Below, piece by piece: positions 17,279 through 25,693 of a stretch of 64,000 bases of DNA (positions are counted from its first letter, which is position 1; the number at the start of each line of letters is the position of its first letter). Source of the stretch: Bacillota bacterium (GTDB taxonomy: Bacteria > Bacillota > SHA-98 > UBA4971); NCBI GenBank assembly GCA_012842395.1, contig DUSX01000002.1, positions 248,001-312,000 of the forward strand, written 5' to 3'. A program made the translations under genes and the position numbers. Below the pieces are notes generated by a model, which had not been told where the DNA came from, ran no database searches, and worked only from the letters and a program-made list of their open reading frames with translations.

Positions 17279-18706
17279 TTGAAGCTGTGGGCTGGGAGAT
17301 TTGAGAAGGAGACCTGTGGTAAAGTCGAGGAGTTCACCGCGTCGGTCCGATTTGACAGGAGGCTCTATCGTGAGGACATCGCGGGAAGCGTCGCCCACGC
17401 GCGCGCGCTTGCCGCGTGCGGCGCGATTTCCGCCGAGGAGGCCGAGACGCTCGTCGCGGGCCTCGGCGAGGTGCTTCGCGACATCCAATCGGGGGCTGCT
17501 GACTTCTCAGCGTCCGACGAGGACATCCACACCGCGGTTGAGAGGATGCTCGCTGCCAAGGTTGGTGAGGTCGCCAAGAAGCTGCACACGGGGAGGAGCC
17601 GCAACGACCAGGTCGCTCTCGACACGAGGCTGTACGTGACGAGCGAGGCCCGGCGATTGGCCGCGCTCATCGATGACGTGCGCCGCGCGCTCGTGGACGT
17701 GGCGGAGGCCAACGCGGATGCGGTTATGCCTGGGTATACCCACATGCAGCACGCCCAGCCTGTGCTTTTCGCCCATCACATGCTCGCCTATTTCGAGATG
17801 TTCACGAGGGACAAGGAAAGGCTGGCGGATGCCGCGCGCCGAGCGAACGTCTCGCCATTGGGTTCGGGCGCCATCGCAGGCACCGCTTACCAGGTGGACC
17901 GGGCGAAGGTGGCACGCGAGCTCGGATGCCTCGGAATTACGAGGAACAGCATCGACGCTGTCTCCGACAGGGACTTCGTCATGGAGTTCCTTGCTGCGGC
18001 CGCGATCATCATGATCCATCTCAGCCGACTGGCTGAAGAGCTGGTCCTTTGGTCGTCGCAGGAGTTCGGGTTCATTGAGCTGGATGACGCTTTCTGCACG
18101 GGCAGCAGCATGATGCCGCAGAAGAAGAACCCCGATGTGGCCGAGCTCGTGAGGGGCAAGGCGGGACGGGTCGTGGGAGACCTCGTGGCAGTGCTCACCG
18201 TGATGAAGGGGCTACCTCTGGCGTACAACCGGGACATGCAGGAAGACAAGGAGAGCCTCTTCGATGCGGTGGACACCGTCGCATCGTGCCTTGAGATAGT
18301 GGCGCCCATGCTCCGAACGATGAAAGTGAAGTCTGAGGTGATGCGGGAAGCCGCCGGGCGCGGGTTCACGACGGCCACCGACATTGCGGATTACCTGGTG
18401 CGGAGGGGCGTGCCGTTTCGGGAGGCTCATGCGGCCGTGGGACGGCTGGTGCTGAAGTGCGTACGCGAAGGGAAGAGATTCGAGGACCTTCCGCTGGATG
18501 ACTGGAAAGCGTTGGCGCCATCGGTATCTGAGGATGTGTTGCGAGCAGCAAGCTTGGAGGCGTCTTTGGAAGCTCGAGCCGTTCCGGGTGGAACCGCGCC
18601 GGAGCGGGTGAGGGCGGCCATTCAGGAAGCCAGGGCCGCGCTTGAGATCGGGGACAAGAGCCGCCTGCTGGCGCGGCGCGGCGCTGAGGGCGGAGACAAC
18701 GCATAA
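17279..18706 (+). CDS. argH: Argininosuccinate lyase
   Basis: ArgH splits argininosuccinate to arginine and fumarate, the last step of the pathway. The fumarase-superfamily signature is GSSMMPQKKNPDVAEL (about 275-290); LHTGRSRNDQVA and PGYTHMQHAQPV are further active-site blocks. The frame is open from 17156, but TTG 17279 gives the family start MKLWAGRFEKE and has GCGGAGGCGAGG just upstream, so the first 41 codons are taken as untranslated. The resulting 475 residues match the usual length. It closes the argCJBDFGH operon, 177 bases after argG. Confidence 0.95.
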   Translation: MKLWAGRFEKETCGKVEEFTASVRFDRRLYREDIAGSVAHARALAACGAISAEEAETLVAGLGEVLRDIQSGAADFSASDEDIHTAVERMLAAKVGEVAKKLHTGRSRNDQVALDTRLYVTSEARRLAALIDDVRRALVDVAEANADAVMPGYTHMQHAQPVLFAHHMLAYFEMFTRDKERLADAARRANVSPLGSGAIAGTAYQVDRAKVARELGCLGITRNSIDAVSDRDFVMEFLAAAAIIMIHLSRLAEELVLWSSQEFGFIELDDAFCTGSSMMPQKKNPDVAELVRGKAGRVVGDLVAVLTVMKGLPLAYNRDMQEDKESLFDAVDTVASCLEIVAPMLRTMKVKSEVMREAAGRGFTTATDIADYLVRRGVPFREAHAAVGRLVLKCVREGKRFEDLPLDDWKALAPSVSEDVLRAASLEASLEARAVPGGTAPERVRAAIQEARAALEIGDKSRLLARRGAEGGDNA

Positions 18707-19199
18707 GGTACAAATGAGTGTCGCCTCGCCGATATCCCAACAATTGTTCTTTCATTTCCAGGGCCCGTTGTGTTATCCTCGTTGCGAAGCAGATCGCCAT
18801 AAGCTTGCGCCACCTTTCGGCGCGCGGGTTCCGCCGAAGGCCGCTGGCCTCGGTCTCCCGGGCGGTACGCCCGCCGTGCGCGTCGTCCGAGCTCGGCGCG
18901 CCCTCTGCGAGATTCCAGGCGCGCCGCCGAACAAGAGCACCGGGGAGTACCGGCGACTCCAGCGCCCTCGGGGAAGGAGACGAGAGCTTATGGAGCCAGA
19001 CTCAACGCTGCCGACCACGCGGGTTTTTTATTTTGGGGCCACGGCCCGGCAGGACAACGTCGTTTTTCGGCGTATCCTTATGCAACACCCATATGCATCG
19101 AGGCAGCGCGCGACCGGGGCGAAGGGGCGTGACGGTACGAAGCCCCGTGTCGGCTTCCCGATGTCTAGCATGAGGGGTACGGGAGGTTCGTGACGAACG
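18707..19199. other. Non-coding region between argH and aspartokinase, holding repeat copy H
   Basis: There is no supported gene. AACAATTGTT (a small palindrome near 18738) and a possible weak promoter (TATCCT at 18775-18780) precede repeat copy H. A T-rich stretch near 19023-19033 follows a weak GC stem and might act as a terminator, but the stem is too short to be sure. Confidence 0.5.
18785..19004 (-). repeat. Dispersed palindromic repeat, copy H
   Basis: The left part, ATCGCCATAAGCTTGCGCC then TTTCGGCG, aligns with copy C (GTCGCCACAAGTTTGCGCC then TTTTCAGCG). The centre has TCCGAGCTCGGCGCGCC, and the right part, GCGCCCTCGGGGAAGGAGACG, matches the CCTCAAGAAAAGAGGCG arm of copies C and D. 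It is in the same orientation as C and D, opposite to A, B, E and G. Confidence 0.65.
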
Positions 19200-20405
19200 G
19201 TGCGTGTGATTGTGCAGAAATTCGGAGGAACGTCCGTCGGAGACGATGAGGCGCGCCTGAAGGCGCGCGACAGGGTGGTCTTCGCAAAGAAGCAGGGATT
19301 CGACCCGGTTGTCGTCGTATCAGCCATGGGGAGGCGTCCCGGGCCCTATGCCACCGACTCGCTCCTTGACCTCGTAAGGGCCAAGGACTTGCCCGTGGAC
19401 GCGAGGAGTCTCGACCTCCTCGCATCCTGCGGGGAGGTGATAAGCTGTGTGGTGATGGCGGGATATCTCAGGGCGGCGGGGTACGAGGCGGTCCCGCTCA
19501 CTGGGGCTCAGGCCGGCATAAGGACGGACGCTCAGTTCGGCGATGCGAGCATTCAGGGCATCAACACAGCGCGGCTGCTCGATGTGCTTGCGTCCGGACG
19601 GATACCGGTTGTGGCGGGCTTTCAGGGCGTGACCGACGACGGGGAGGTCACGACGCTCGGGCGGGGCGGGAGCGATACCACTGCGACCGCGCTCGGGGTC
19701 GCGTTGAGGGCTGAGTGTGTTGAGATCTACACTGACGTTGAGGGCGTCATGACCGTGGACCCGAAGATTGTCCCCGAAGCTAGGCTCATCTCGGCTATAA
19801 CCTATTTCGAAGTCGAAGAACTCGCCAACAACGGCGCGAAGGTGGTCCACCCACGGGCGGTGCAGATAGCGCAGCAAGGCGGCATCCCGGTGAGAGTCAG
19901 GAGCACCTTCGCGGAGTCCGAGGGGACCTTCATCACAGATGACGTTGCCCGCCGGGTGATAACCGGCATCGCCCATGTGGACGGGCTCGCCCGCGTCGAA
20001 GCGTTGTACCCGAACCCTGCCGAACCGTCCAAAGCGAGGGTGGCTATACTGAAGGCTATAAGTACCATAGGGATCAACGTTGACTTCATCAACGTCACGC
20101 CTAGGGCCATTTTGTTCACAGTGAAGGATGAGGTGGCCAAGGCGGCTGAGGAGGCGCTGAGGTCGGAAGGTTTCGCGTGCCACGTGATGGCCGAGTGCGC
20201 CAAGGTATCGGTGGTTGGCGCGGGCATGCAGGAAGTGCCAGGAGTCATGGCGAGAGTGGTCGAGGCCCTTCACCGCGCGGGAGTCCACATCATGCAGACG
20301 GTCGACTCGGAGATAACCATCTCGTGCTTGATAGACCAGGCAAGCGTGACGCGGGCCGTGCGGGCCCTCTACGAGGAGTTCGATCTCGGCCGTCCGAGCG
20401 CGTGA
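19200..20405 (+). CDS. lysC: Aspartate kinase, DapG/LysC-type monofunctional
   Basis: This is the first enzyme of the lysine, threonine and methionine branch, phosphorylating aspartate. It has VQKFGGTSVG at the N-terminus, ASCGEVISCVVMAGYL, GFQGVTDDGEVTTLGRGGSDTTA (about 140-162) and EIYTDVEGVMTVDP, followed by two ACT regulatory domains (about 265-400). The 401-residue size and KFGGTSV start fit the Bacillus DapG/LysC group. The C-terminal ACT pair predicts allosteric feedback, probably by lysine, threonine or meso-diaminopimelate. The GTG start has GGGAGG about 13 bases upstream, which is a long spacing. A strong terminator follows at 20568. Confidence 0.93.
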   Translation: MRVIVQKFGGTSVGDDEARLKARDRVVFAKKQGFDPVVVVSAMGRRPGPYATDSLLDLVRAKDLPVDARSLDLLASCGEVISCVVMAGYLRAAGYEAVPLTGAQAGIRTDAQFGDASIQGINTARLLDVLASGRIPVVAGFQGVTDDGEVTTLGRGGSDTTATALGVALRAECVEIYTDVEGVMTVDPKIVPEARLISAITYFEVEELANNGAKVVHPRAVQIAQQGGIPVRVRSTFAESEGTFITDDVARRVITGIAHVDGLARVEALYPNPAEPSKARVAILKAISTIGINVDFINVTPRAILFTVKDEVAKAAEEALRSEGFACHVMAECAKVSVVGAGMQEVPGVMARVVEALHRAGVHIMQTVDSEITISCLIDQASVTRAVRALYEEFDLGRPSA

Positions 20406-20986
20406 GCGCTTGAGAGCGCTGGCACCAGCCGGCACTGCCGGCGTTCGGAGGCCCAGATCGCGCGGCGTCCGCACGCTGGGAGTCGGCAGAGGCGGGAGGA
20501 CGAGGGGGCTGACGGCTCCGCTCGCGCACGGGAATCGCGCCCGCCGCCGGGGCGCTCGGGAGTGCGTTGCCAGGACAGGAGACATCATCCTGTCCTGGCA
20601 TTTTGCTTCCCATGATGCCATCACTTACATCGGCGCAATAACGAGCTCCATAGAGGAATAACGAGCAATGCGGAGAATTACGGGAATCAAAGGGGCCGCG
20701 CAACCAACGCTTGCGCCTGACAACTGCATAAGCCATGATCGCCGAAACAGGCATGACAGCAAGACACGCACAACAGACGAGGACTAGACGCAGCAGGAAT
20801 TCCAGGCCCGGCAGGCGCGGGAAAGGAGGTGCTCCCTGAAGGGCGCCGGAGGCCGGCATCGATAATACGCACAACACGACGCAGCCGGGGACCGAAGCAA
20901 GGAAACGAGGATACTTGCCTCGCTCCCCAATCGCAGCATCAGTTGCAGCAGGTTCGGACCAGAAGACACACCAAGGGGGATGAACA
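20406..20986. other. Non-coding region with terminator before the porin-like gene
   Basis: This stretch holds the aspartokinase terminator (20568-20604). Downstream is a less GC-rich stretch (20600-20720) that should carry the porin-like gene promoter, though I could not assign hexamers with confidence. No open frame here has both a ribosome site and a recognisable product. Confidence 0.5.
20568..20604 (+). terminator. Strong rho-independent terminator after aspartokinase
   Basis: A perfect 13-base-pair stem, TGCCAGGACAGGA (20568-20580) with TCCTGTCCTGGCA (20588-20600), encloses a 7-base loop and is followed by TTTT. Because the stem is symmetrical it could in part act on both strands, but only the plus side has the T run. 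Confidence 0.9.
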
Positions 20987-22480
20987 ATGAAGAAAACAGT
21001 CGCTGCACTAGCCGTCATCATGGCACTCGCCATAACGGCGCCGGTGTGCGCGGCCCCCAACATCGACTTGGGCGGGTCTCTCGAGACCACGCTCCAGATT
21101 GCACCACAGAACGCGCAGGACATGGGGCTTAGCGCCACATCGGATCTTCGTCTCAACTTCTCCATGGAGCTGTCCGGCGGCCAGCAGATCCGGGCGTTCG
21201 TCGGATTTGAGCCTCTGGAATACGCTCCCTTCGGCCCGACAGCCGCTCCGAACCCGGGCTCGGACGACCTGGTGGGCGGCAACATGGACCAGAAGGGCCT
21301 GACGCCGGTGACGCTCGGCCAGCCGAATCTGACCATCGAGAAGGCCTACCTCGAGACCACAGGGCCGTTCTACACGGGCGGACAGGACATCACCACCAGG
21401 TTCGGAGACCTTGCCATTGACTACTCGCCTTACATCGCCGATGTCTCTGCAACCGACGGCGAGATCGAGGGCGCTCAGCTGAGCGGCGTGCAGGTCGGCC
21501 CGGTGGAACTCGGTGCGTTCTACGGCTGGGCGAATCGCGAGGTCGCGGAAAACCAGCAAGAGAGGTTCGCGGCGGCCGGCGTGTCGGCAAAAGCTGACAT
21601 CCAAGGCATCAGCCTTGCTGGTGCGGCTCTGAGGACGGGCAAGGACATAGCTCTTGCGGGGTCCGTTCAGCTTGCGCCCCTCCCGGGCCTCGACTTGGTC
21701 GGCGCGGCGGCGTGGGACGGCGCGAACGAGGCTTCGGCGGTAAAAGCCGAGGCGGGCATAGCCCAATTGCCCATGCTCCCTGGAGTCAGCGCGAAGCTAG
21801 GCTTCCGGAACTTCGATCCGAAGTTCAACCCGCTCTACCGCGATGACAGCCAGGACGAGGACGGCAACGACATCAACGTTGTGGACCTCAATGCGGGCAA
21901 GCGCGGCGTGAGCGGCCAGATCGCCACCACAATCAGCGGCGTGAAGCTGGTCGGGACCGCCGACTGGCACGAGCAGAGGAATGCCGATCGCCAGCTCGTT
22001 GGCGAGAGGAAGACCATCGGAGCCACCGCCGCCACCCAATACGCCGGCCTGGACATCGAGGCGGGCGTGACGAGCATGTGGTCTACGGTGAACGCGGACT
22101 ACACCATACTCGACCGGCAGGAGAAGGCCGACCCTGGGCAGGAGACCACCGTGACGCTTGGTCTCGGGTATGACATCCCGGTCGGTCCCGTCGTGGTGGA
22201 TGCCAGGTATGACCTGACGATGTCCACCGTGGATTCGACCGTCCACGAACTCGCGGCTTCCACAACCTTCGACACGCCCATGTTCTCGGGCGTCGGGTTG
22301 TCGGGCAACGCTAAGTGGGCGAACGGGGAGCTGGCGTACATCGGCCAAGCGCAGTACACGGCGCCCTGCGGCATCCAGTTCATCGGCAGCTACGCTAGCT
22401 ACGATGAGAATAACTTCGAGGACTTCACGACCAGGCCGAATGGGCTCTGCCTGACGGCCGGCATGAAGGTCGAGTTCTAA
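20987..22480 (+). CDS. Secreted porin-like outer-membrane beta-barrel protein
   Basis: This 497-residue protein has a clear signal peptide (MKKTVAALAVIMALAITAPVCAAP, cut near residue 23). The mature chain is dominated by amphipathic strands with alternating hydrophobic residues (LRLNFSMELSGGQQIRAFVGFE, VELGAFYGWANREV, AAAWDGANEASAVKAEAGIA) and ends in GMKVEF, a C-terminal Phe typical of barrels. No S-layer homology or cell-wall anchor was seen. Several acidic loops (DDSQDEDGNDIN) could bind calcium. It starts 9 bases after an AAGGGGG ribosome site and is flanked by terminators on both sides, so it is a single-gene unit, probably highly expressed. The family is not recognised; porin is inferred from architecture. 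Confidence 0.6.
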   Translation: MKKTVAALAVIMALAITAPVCAAPNIDLGGSLETTLQIAPQNAQDMGLSATSDLRLNFSMELSGGQQIRAFVGFEPLEYAPFGPTAAPNPGSDDLVGGNMDQKGLTPVTLGQPNLTIEKAYLETTGPFYTGGQDITTRFGDLAIDYSPYIADVSATDGEIEGAQLSGVQVGPVELGAFYGWANREVAENQQERFAAAGVSAKADIQGISLAGAALRTGKDIALAGSVQLAPLPGLDLVGAAAWDGANEASAVKAEAGIAQLPMLPGVSAKLGFRNFDPKFNPLYRDDSQDEDGNDINVVDLNAGKRGVSGQIATTISGVKLVGTADWHEQRNADRQLVGERKTIGATAATQYAGLDIEAGVTSMWSTVNADYTILDRQEKADPGQETTVTLGLGYDIPVGPVVVDARYDLTMSTVDSTVHELAASTTFDTPMFSGVGLSGNAKWANGELAYIGQAQYTAPCGIQFIGSYASYDENNFEDFTTRPNGLCLTAGMKVEF

Positions 22481-22536
22481 GACAGAAAACCCACCTTCTC
22501 ACTTGTCACGCCGCCGGGTGCGTCGAACCCGGCAAC

Positions 22537-22570
22537 GCCCCCGGGCCTGTTCGTTGGGCCCGGGGGCTTT
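22537..22570 (+). terminator. Rho-independent terminator after porin-like gene
   Basis: GCCCCCGGGCC (22537-22547) pairs with GGCCCGGGGGC (22557-22567) around a short loop, followed by TTT. The stem is very stable; the T run is short. Confidence 0.8.
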
Positions 22571-22648
22571 CGCACGTTGTGGCGGCGTCGCGAGGCAGGC
22601 CATCCGTCTCCATGAATGCCAGTTTCAGATCTGGTTAGCAAGTGTTGC

Positions 22649-22678
22649 TTGACATGGCTTATGGCTGGATCCTATAAT
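22649..22678 (+). promoter_or_regulatory. Consensus sigma-A promoter of the lacI-sugar operon
   Basis: TTGACA (22649-22654), an 18-base spacer and TATAAT (22673-22678) are both perfect consensus hexamers. The predicted start of transcription is near 22685, immediately before the palindromic operator. A promoter this strong suggests that it is normally held off by the repressor. Confidence 0.9.
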
Positions 22679-22686
22679 GAGGGTGG

Positions 22687-22702
22687 GCTACAACGTTGTA
22701 GC
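22687..22702. promoter_or_regulatory. Perfect palindromic LacI-family operator
   Basis: GCTACAACGTTGTAGC is a perfect 16-base palindrome with the central CG that LacI/GalR operators have. It begins 9 bases after the -10 box, overlapping the predicted transcription start, so a bound repressor would block initiation. The adjacent lacI-family gene is the natural ligand, which implies autorepression. I did not see a second copy in the window. Confidence 0.8.
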
Positions 22703-22935
22703 AGCGGCGGCTGCGACGTGCGACAATGAATCGACAACGAATCGGCCTGGGCGCGGGCTGAACGGTGAGCACGTGCCGAACGCCCTGAGTCGGTCGGGCT
22801 GATTCGGGCGGACCGGGCGCACACTCGGCGCGGGCGCCAGTCCAAGCAGGCCCACGGGCACATGAGACTGACGTGGCGAAGAGGGGCGAGGCATTCAAGG
22901 CAGCAAAGCAGCAAGGCAGCAAAGGAGCTACAAGC

Positions 22936-24006
22936 GTGGCGACCATAAAAGACATCGCGAAGAGAGCGGGTGTGTCCGTTAGTACGGTTTCCCACGTACT
23001 GAACGGCTATGGTGACATAAGCGCAGACACCGAGAAGCGTGTACGCGCGGTCATGAGAGAGCTGAACTATCACCCGAGCGCCTTGGCGCGGCGCCTCGTG
23101 CGGAAGAGAAGCTATGTTGTTGAGTTGATGCTCTTTTCCGTGGAGGGCTTGCGCCATCCGTTCTTCTATGAGGTCATATGCGGTATCACCGCTGAGATAG
23201 AAAAGGCTGGCTACGACCTGGTGTTGAGCGTGAAGGATGCAGGGGACAGACGCTGGAGGGAGAGTCTGAGAAGGTGCTATGAATCCAAGGTGGAGGGACT
23301 TTTCCTTATGGGAACCCTACCAGGGCCCGCGATTCTCGATGAGGTCGCGGCCAGCGGCATTCCTACGGTGCTCATTGACATACCCTACGAGGGTCCGAGA
23401 ATGACCTACGTTACCTCAGACAACGTCGGCGGTGCTGCGTCTGCTGTGGAGCATCTGATATCCCTGGGGCACCGGCGGATTGCATACATAGACGGACACA
23501 CTCCGTCCGCCATTTCTGAGGGAAGGTTCATCGGGTACAGACAGGCGCTTCTCCGACACGGCCTGCCGCTTGATGCTGCGCTTGTTGCGAACGGCGACTT
23601 CACCGAGGAAGGCGGCAGGGCGGCCATGAAACGTATCCTTGAGGCCTCCCCTGACATCACGGGAGTCTTCGCGGCGAGCGACCTCATGGCGATAGGTGCA
23701 ATGAAGGCGCTGCGCGAAGCGGGGCGAAAGATCCCGCACGACGTGGCGGTCATTGGCTTCGACGACATAGAGGCGGCGTCGTACGTGAGGCCCGCGCTGT
23801 CCACCATAAAGCAGCAAGGAGATGTCATGGGCAGGAGCGCGGCCAAGGAGGTTCTGAAGCTCATAAACAACCCCGCCAGGAAGCCGAGGAAGATCGTTCT
23901 CCCCACCACCCTTGTGGTCAGGGAGTCATGCGGGGCGAAAGCCAGGTCGTCCGAGGGAGGTGGTGCGGTGGAAAAGGCCGGTTCAGCCTCAGGTGATCGA
24001 GCGTGA
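22936..24006 (+). CDS. LacI-family transcriptional regulator of the sugar uptake operon
   Basis: The 356-residue repressor starts with the LacI helix-turn-helix and hinge (TIKDIAKRAGVSVSTVSHVLNG, then HPSALARRL), followed by a periplasmic-binding-protein-like sensor domain (FFYEVICGITAEIEKAGYDLVLS, YVTSDNVGGAASAVEHLISLGHRRIAYI, GVFAASDLMAIGAMKALREAGRKIP, VIGFDDIEAASYVRPALSTI). The frame opens at 22873, but AAAGGAG (22921-22927) 8 bases before GTG 22936 gives the standard family N-terminus. It should bind the operator at 22687 and respond to a sugar or sugar phosphate imported by the downstream transporter. It is the first gene of the operon. Confidence 0.92.
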   Translation: MATIKDIAKRAGVSVSTVSHVLNGYGDISADTEKRVRAVMRELNYHPSALARRLVRKRSYVVELMLFSVEGLRHPFFYEVICGITAEIEKAGYDLVLSVKDAGDRRWRESLRRCYESKVEGLFLMGTLPGPAILDEVAASGIPTVLIDIPYEGPRMTYVTSDNVGGAASAVEHLISLGHRRIAYIDGHTPSAISEGRFIGYRQALLRHGLPLDAALVANGDFTEEGGRAAMKRILEASPDITGVFAASDLMAIGAMKALREAGRKIPHDVAVIGFDDIEAASYVRPALSTIKQQGDVMGRSAAKEVLKLINNPARKPRKIVLPTTLVVRESCGAKARSSEGGGAVEKAGSASGDRA

Positions 24007-24127
24007 CTCGGTGAGCGCCGGCCTGGATCATCAGGTTTCTTCGGGGTGCGGCGGACGCTCGTGGTCTAGTGGATCTCAGTGGGCAGCGATTGCGGAACAC
24101 GCGAAACGATAAGGGAGGGGACCCATA

Positions 24128-25387
24128 GTGAGAAGGACTGTTGTTTGTGTGCTGGTTCTTCTGATGCTGGTTGCCCTGATCGTGCCCGCCGGTGCGATGG
24201 CCCAGAAAAAGGTGTCCCTTACGATCTGGACCAAAGAGGGTGAGGCAGAAGGCGTTCTGCAGGAGATCATCGCGCTTACACAGGAGTATTCTAAGAGCCA
24301 CGCGGGCGTGACGTTCGAAGTGGTGAACTATGGTGTCGAGGACTTGCGCCAGAACTTCCAGTCCGCGGCGTTCGCGGGCACGGGCCCGGACCTTCTTTGG
24401 ACAGTCTCCGACCATGCCGGTCCGTTCACGGCCATGAAGCTCATCAAGCCAGTGGATGAGATCTTCCCCGCAGGCTACATGGGGAAATTCGTGAAGCCGG
24501 GCGTGGAGGCCGTCGAACTCAATGGGAAGGTTTGGGGAGTCCCTCTCAGCGTTGGCAACCACCTGATGCTGTTGTACAACAAGAAGCTTATCAAGACGCC
24601 TCCCAAGGACACGGACGAACTCATCAAGGTCGGCAAGGAGCTTACCAAGGATCTCAACAACGACGGCAAGCCCGACCAGTACGGGCTCGTGTATAACCTC
24701 AATGAGCCTTTCTGGCTCGCTCCATGGTTGGGTGGGTTCGGTGGATGGCCTCTCGACGGGACGAAGCCCACTCTCAACACTCAGGCCATGGTTGACACGC
24801 TCCAGTTCCTCCACGACCTGAAGTTCGTGCACAAGATAGTGCCGACTGAAGCGGATTACAACGCTGCCGATTCCCTCTTCAAGGAGGGGAAGGCAGCCAT
24901 GATCATCAATGGCGACTGGTCCCTTGGTGCCTATGTCACAGAGGACGTCAAGAAGAACGTGGACCTTGGGGTCGCCCGGATTCCAAAGGTCACGAAGACC
25001 GGCCTGTGGCCTTCACCCATGACCAGCGGGATCTACCTCATGTTCCCGGAGTACCTTGAGGGCGATAAGTTGGACGCCGTGAAAGGGTTCGTGGATTTCC
25101 TCGTTTCTGACGAGGTGCAACTCAGGTTCTTGCAGAAGTTCAAGAGGCTTCCGGCGACGGATAGCGCGCTCAAGAACCCCCTTGTTACACAGGACCCGAT
25201 CCTCAAGGGCTCCTCTGACCAGATGGTCGTGGGCAAGCCCATGCCGACGGTGCCTGAGATGCGAGCTTGCTGGGACGCCATCAGACCCAACCAGGAGGCC
25301 GTGATGGCTGGGAAGATGTCCCCGAAGGATGCTGCCAAGGCGATGCAGGAAGCCGCTGAGAAGGCCATACGCGAGATGACCAAGTAA
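24128..25387 (+). CDS. Sugar ABC transporter substrate-binding protein (MalE-like, family 1)
   Basis: This is a 419-residue family-1 solute-binding protein. It has a signal peptide (MRRTVVCVLVLLMLVALIVPAGAMA, cut before QKK) without a lipobox cysteine, LTIWTKEGEAEGVLQEII at the start of the mature protein, the GKVWGVPLSVGNHLMLLYNKKL segment typical of MalE-type proteins and FKEGKAAMIINGDW (about 255). Maltose, trehalose or other alpha-glucosides are likely ligands because the operon continues with phosphoglucose isomerase and glucokinase, but this is inference. The absence of a lipid anchor is unusual for a one-membrane Firmicute and fits a periplasm. GGGAGGGG precedes the GTG start. Confidence 0.9.
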   Translation: MRRTVVCVLVLLMLVALIVPAGAMAQKKVSLTIWTKEGEAEGVLQEIIALTQEYSKSHAGVTFEVVNYGVEDLRQNFQSAAFAGTGPDLLWTVSDHAGPFTAMKLIKPVDEIFPAGYMGKFVKPGVEAVELNGKVWGVPLSVGNHLMLLYNKKLIKTPPKDTDELIKVGKELTKDLNNDGKPDQYGLVYNLNEPFWLAPWLGGFGGWPLDGTKPTLNTQAMVDTLQFLHDLKFVHKIVPTEADYNAADSLFKEGKAAMIINGDWSLGAYVTEDVKKNVDLGVARIPKVTKTGLWPSPMTSGIYLMFPEYLEGDKLDAVKGFVDFLVSDEVQLRFLQKFKRLPATDSALKNPLVTQDPILKGSSDQMVVGKPMPTVPEMRACWDAIRPNQEAVMAGKMSPKDAAKAMQEAAEKAIREMTK

Positions 25388-25693
25388 ACGAGCTTTCGCA
25401 CGACAGGGCTCGATGCACAGGGCGGGCCCGGAGACCGAACTTGCCAAGCGCGGCGCCATGGGTTTTCATCTCCTTTCTTGACGGCGCCAGGGTTACCGGT
25501 GGTTGGACGACGGGGCGGGAAGAATCTCGCTATCTCGCGCGCCGAATTCGAACGGGGCGCGCCGTGAGCGTGCCGTTCCTCCCCGGATGGTGGCACCGGC
25601 AACCCTGGGCGGCGGCCCCGGGCCGGAAAGTGGCGCGAACTTCTGGTGGTGTGCTTGGTTCGCCCGGGCCCGCTCGTTTCCAAGGTGGTGATA
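25388..25693. other. Intra-operon gap occupied by repeat copy A
   Basis: The 306-base gap between the binding-protein and first permease genes is filled mainly by repeat copy A (25444-25658). Hairpins formed by the repeat in the mRNA could end or slow transcription or protect the upstream message, which would keep the binding protein more abundant than the permeases. No gene is present. Confidence 0.6.
25444..25658 (+). repeat. Dispersed palindromic repeat, copy A
   Basis: The left end is CCAAGCGCGGCGCCATGGGTT, followed by TCTCCTTTCTTGACGGCG. The core GCGCGCCGAATTCGAAC is palindromic. The arms AGGGTTACCGGT (about 25490) and ACCGGCAACCCTGG (about 25597) pair with each other. The right end is GGCGCGAACTTCTGGTGGTGTGCTTGG. 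It closely matches copy B at 62530-62739. Confidence 0.85.

Noticed and set aside
19015-19040. T-rich stretch GGGTTTTTTATTTT as a terminator
   Set aside because: No stem longer than three or four base pairs precedes it.
16325-20624. Long minus-strand frames opposite argG/argH (387 codons) and aspartokinase (434 codons)
   Set aside because: Both lie across well-conserved enzymes on the other strand and show shadow-like composition with no recognisable motif.
22513-22540. TCGAACCCGGC resembling a tRNA T-arm
   Set aside because: No acceptor or anticodon stems surround it; it is part of the region before a terminator. No tRNA was found anywhere in the window.
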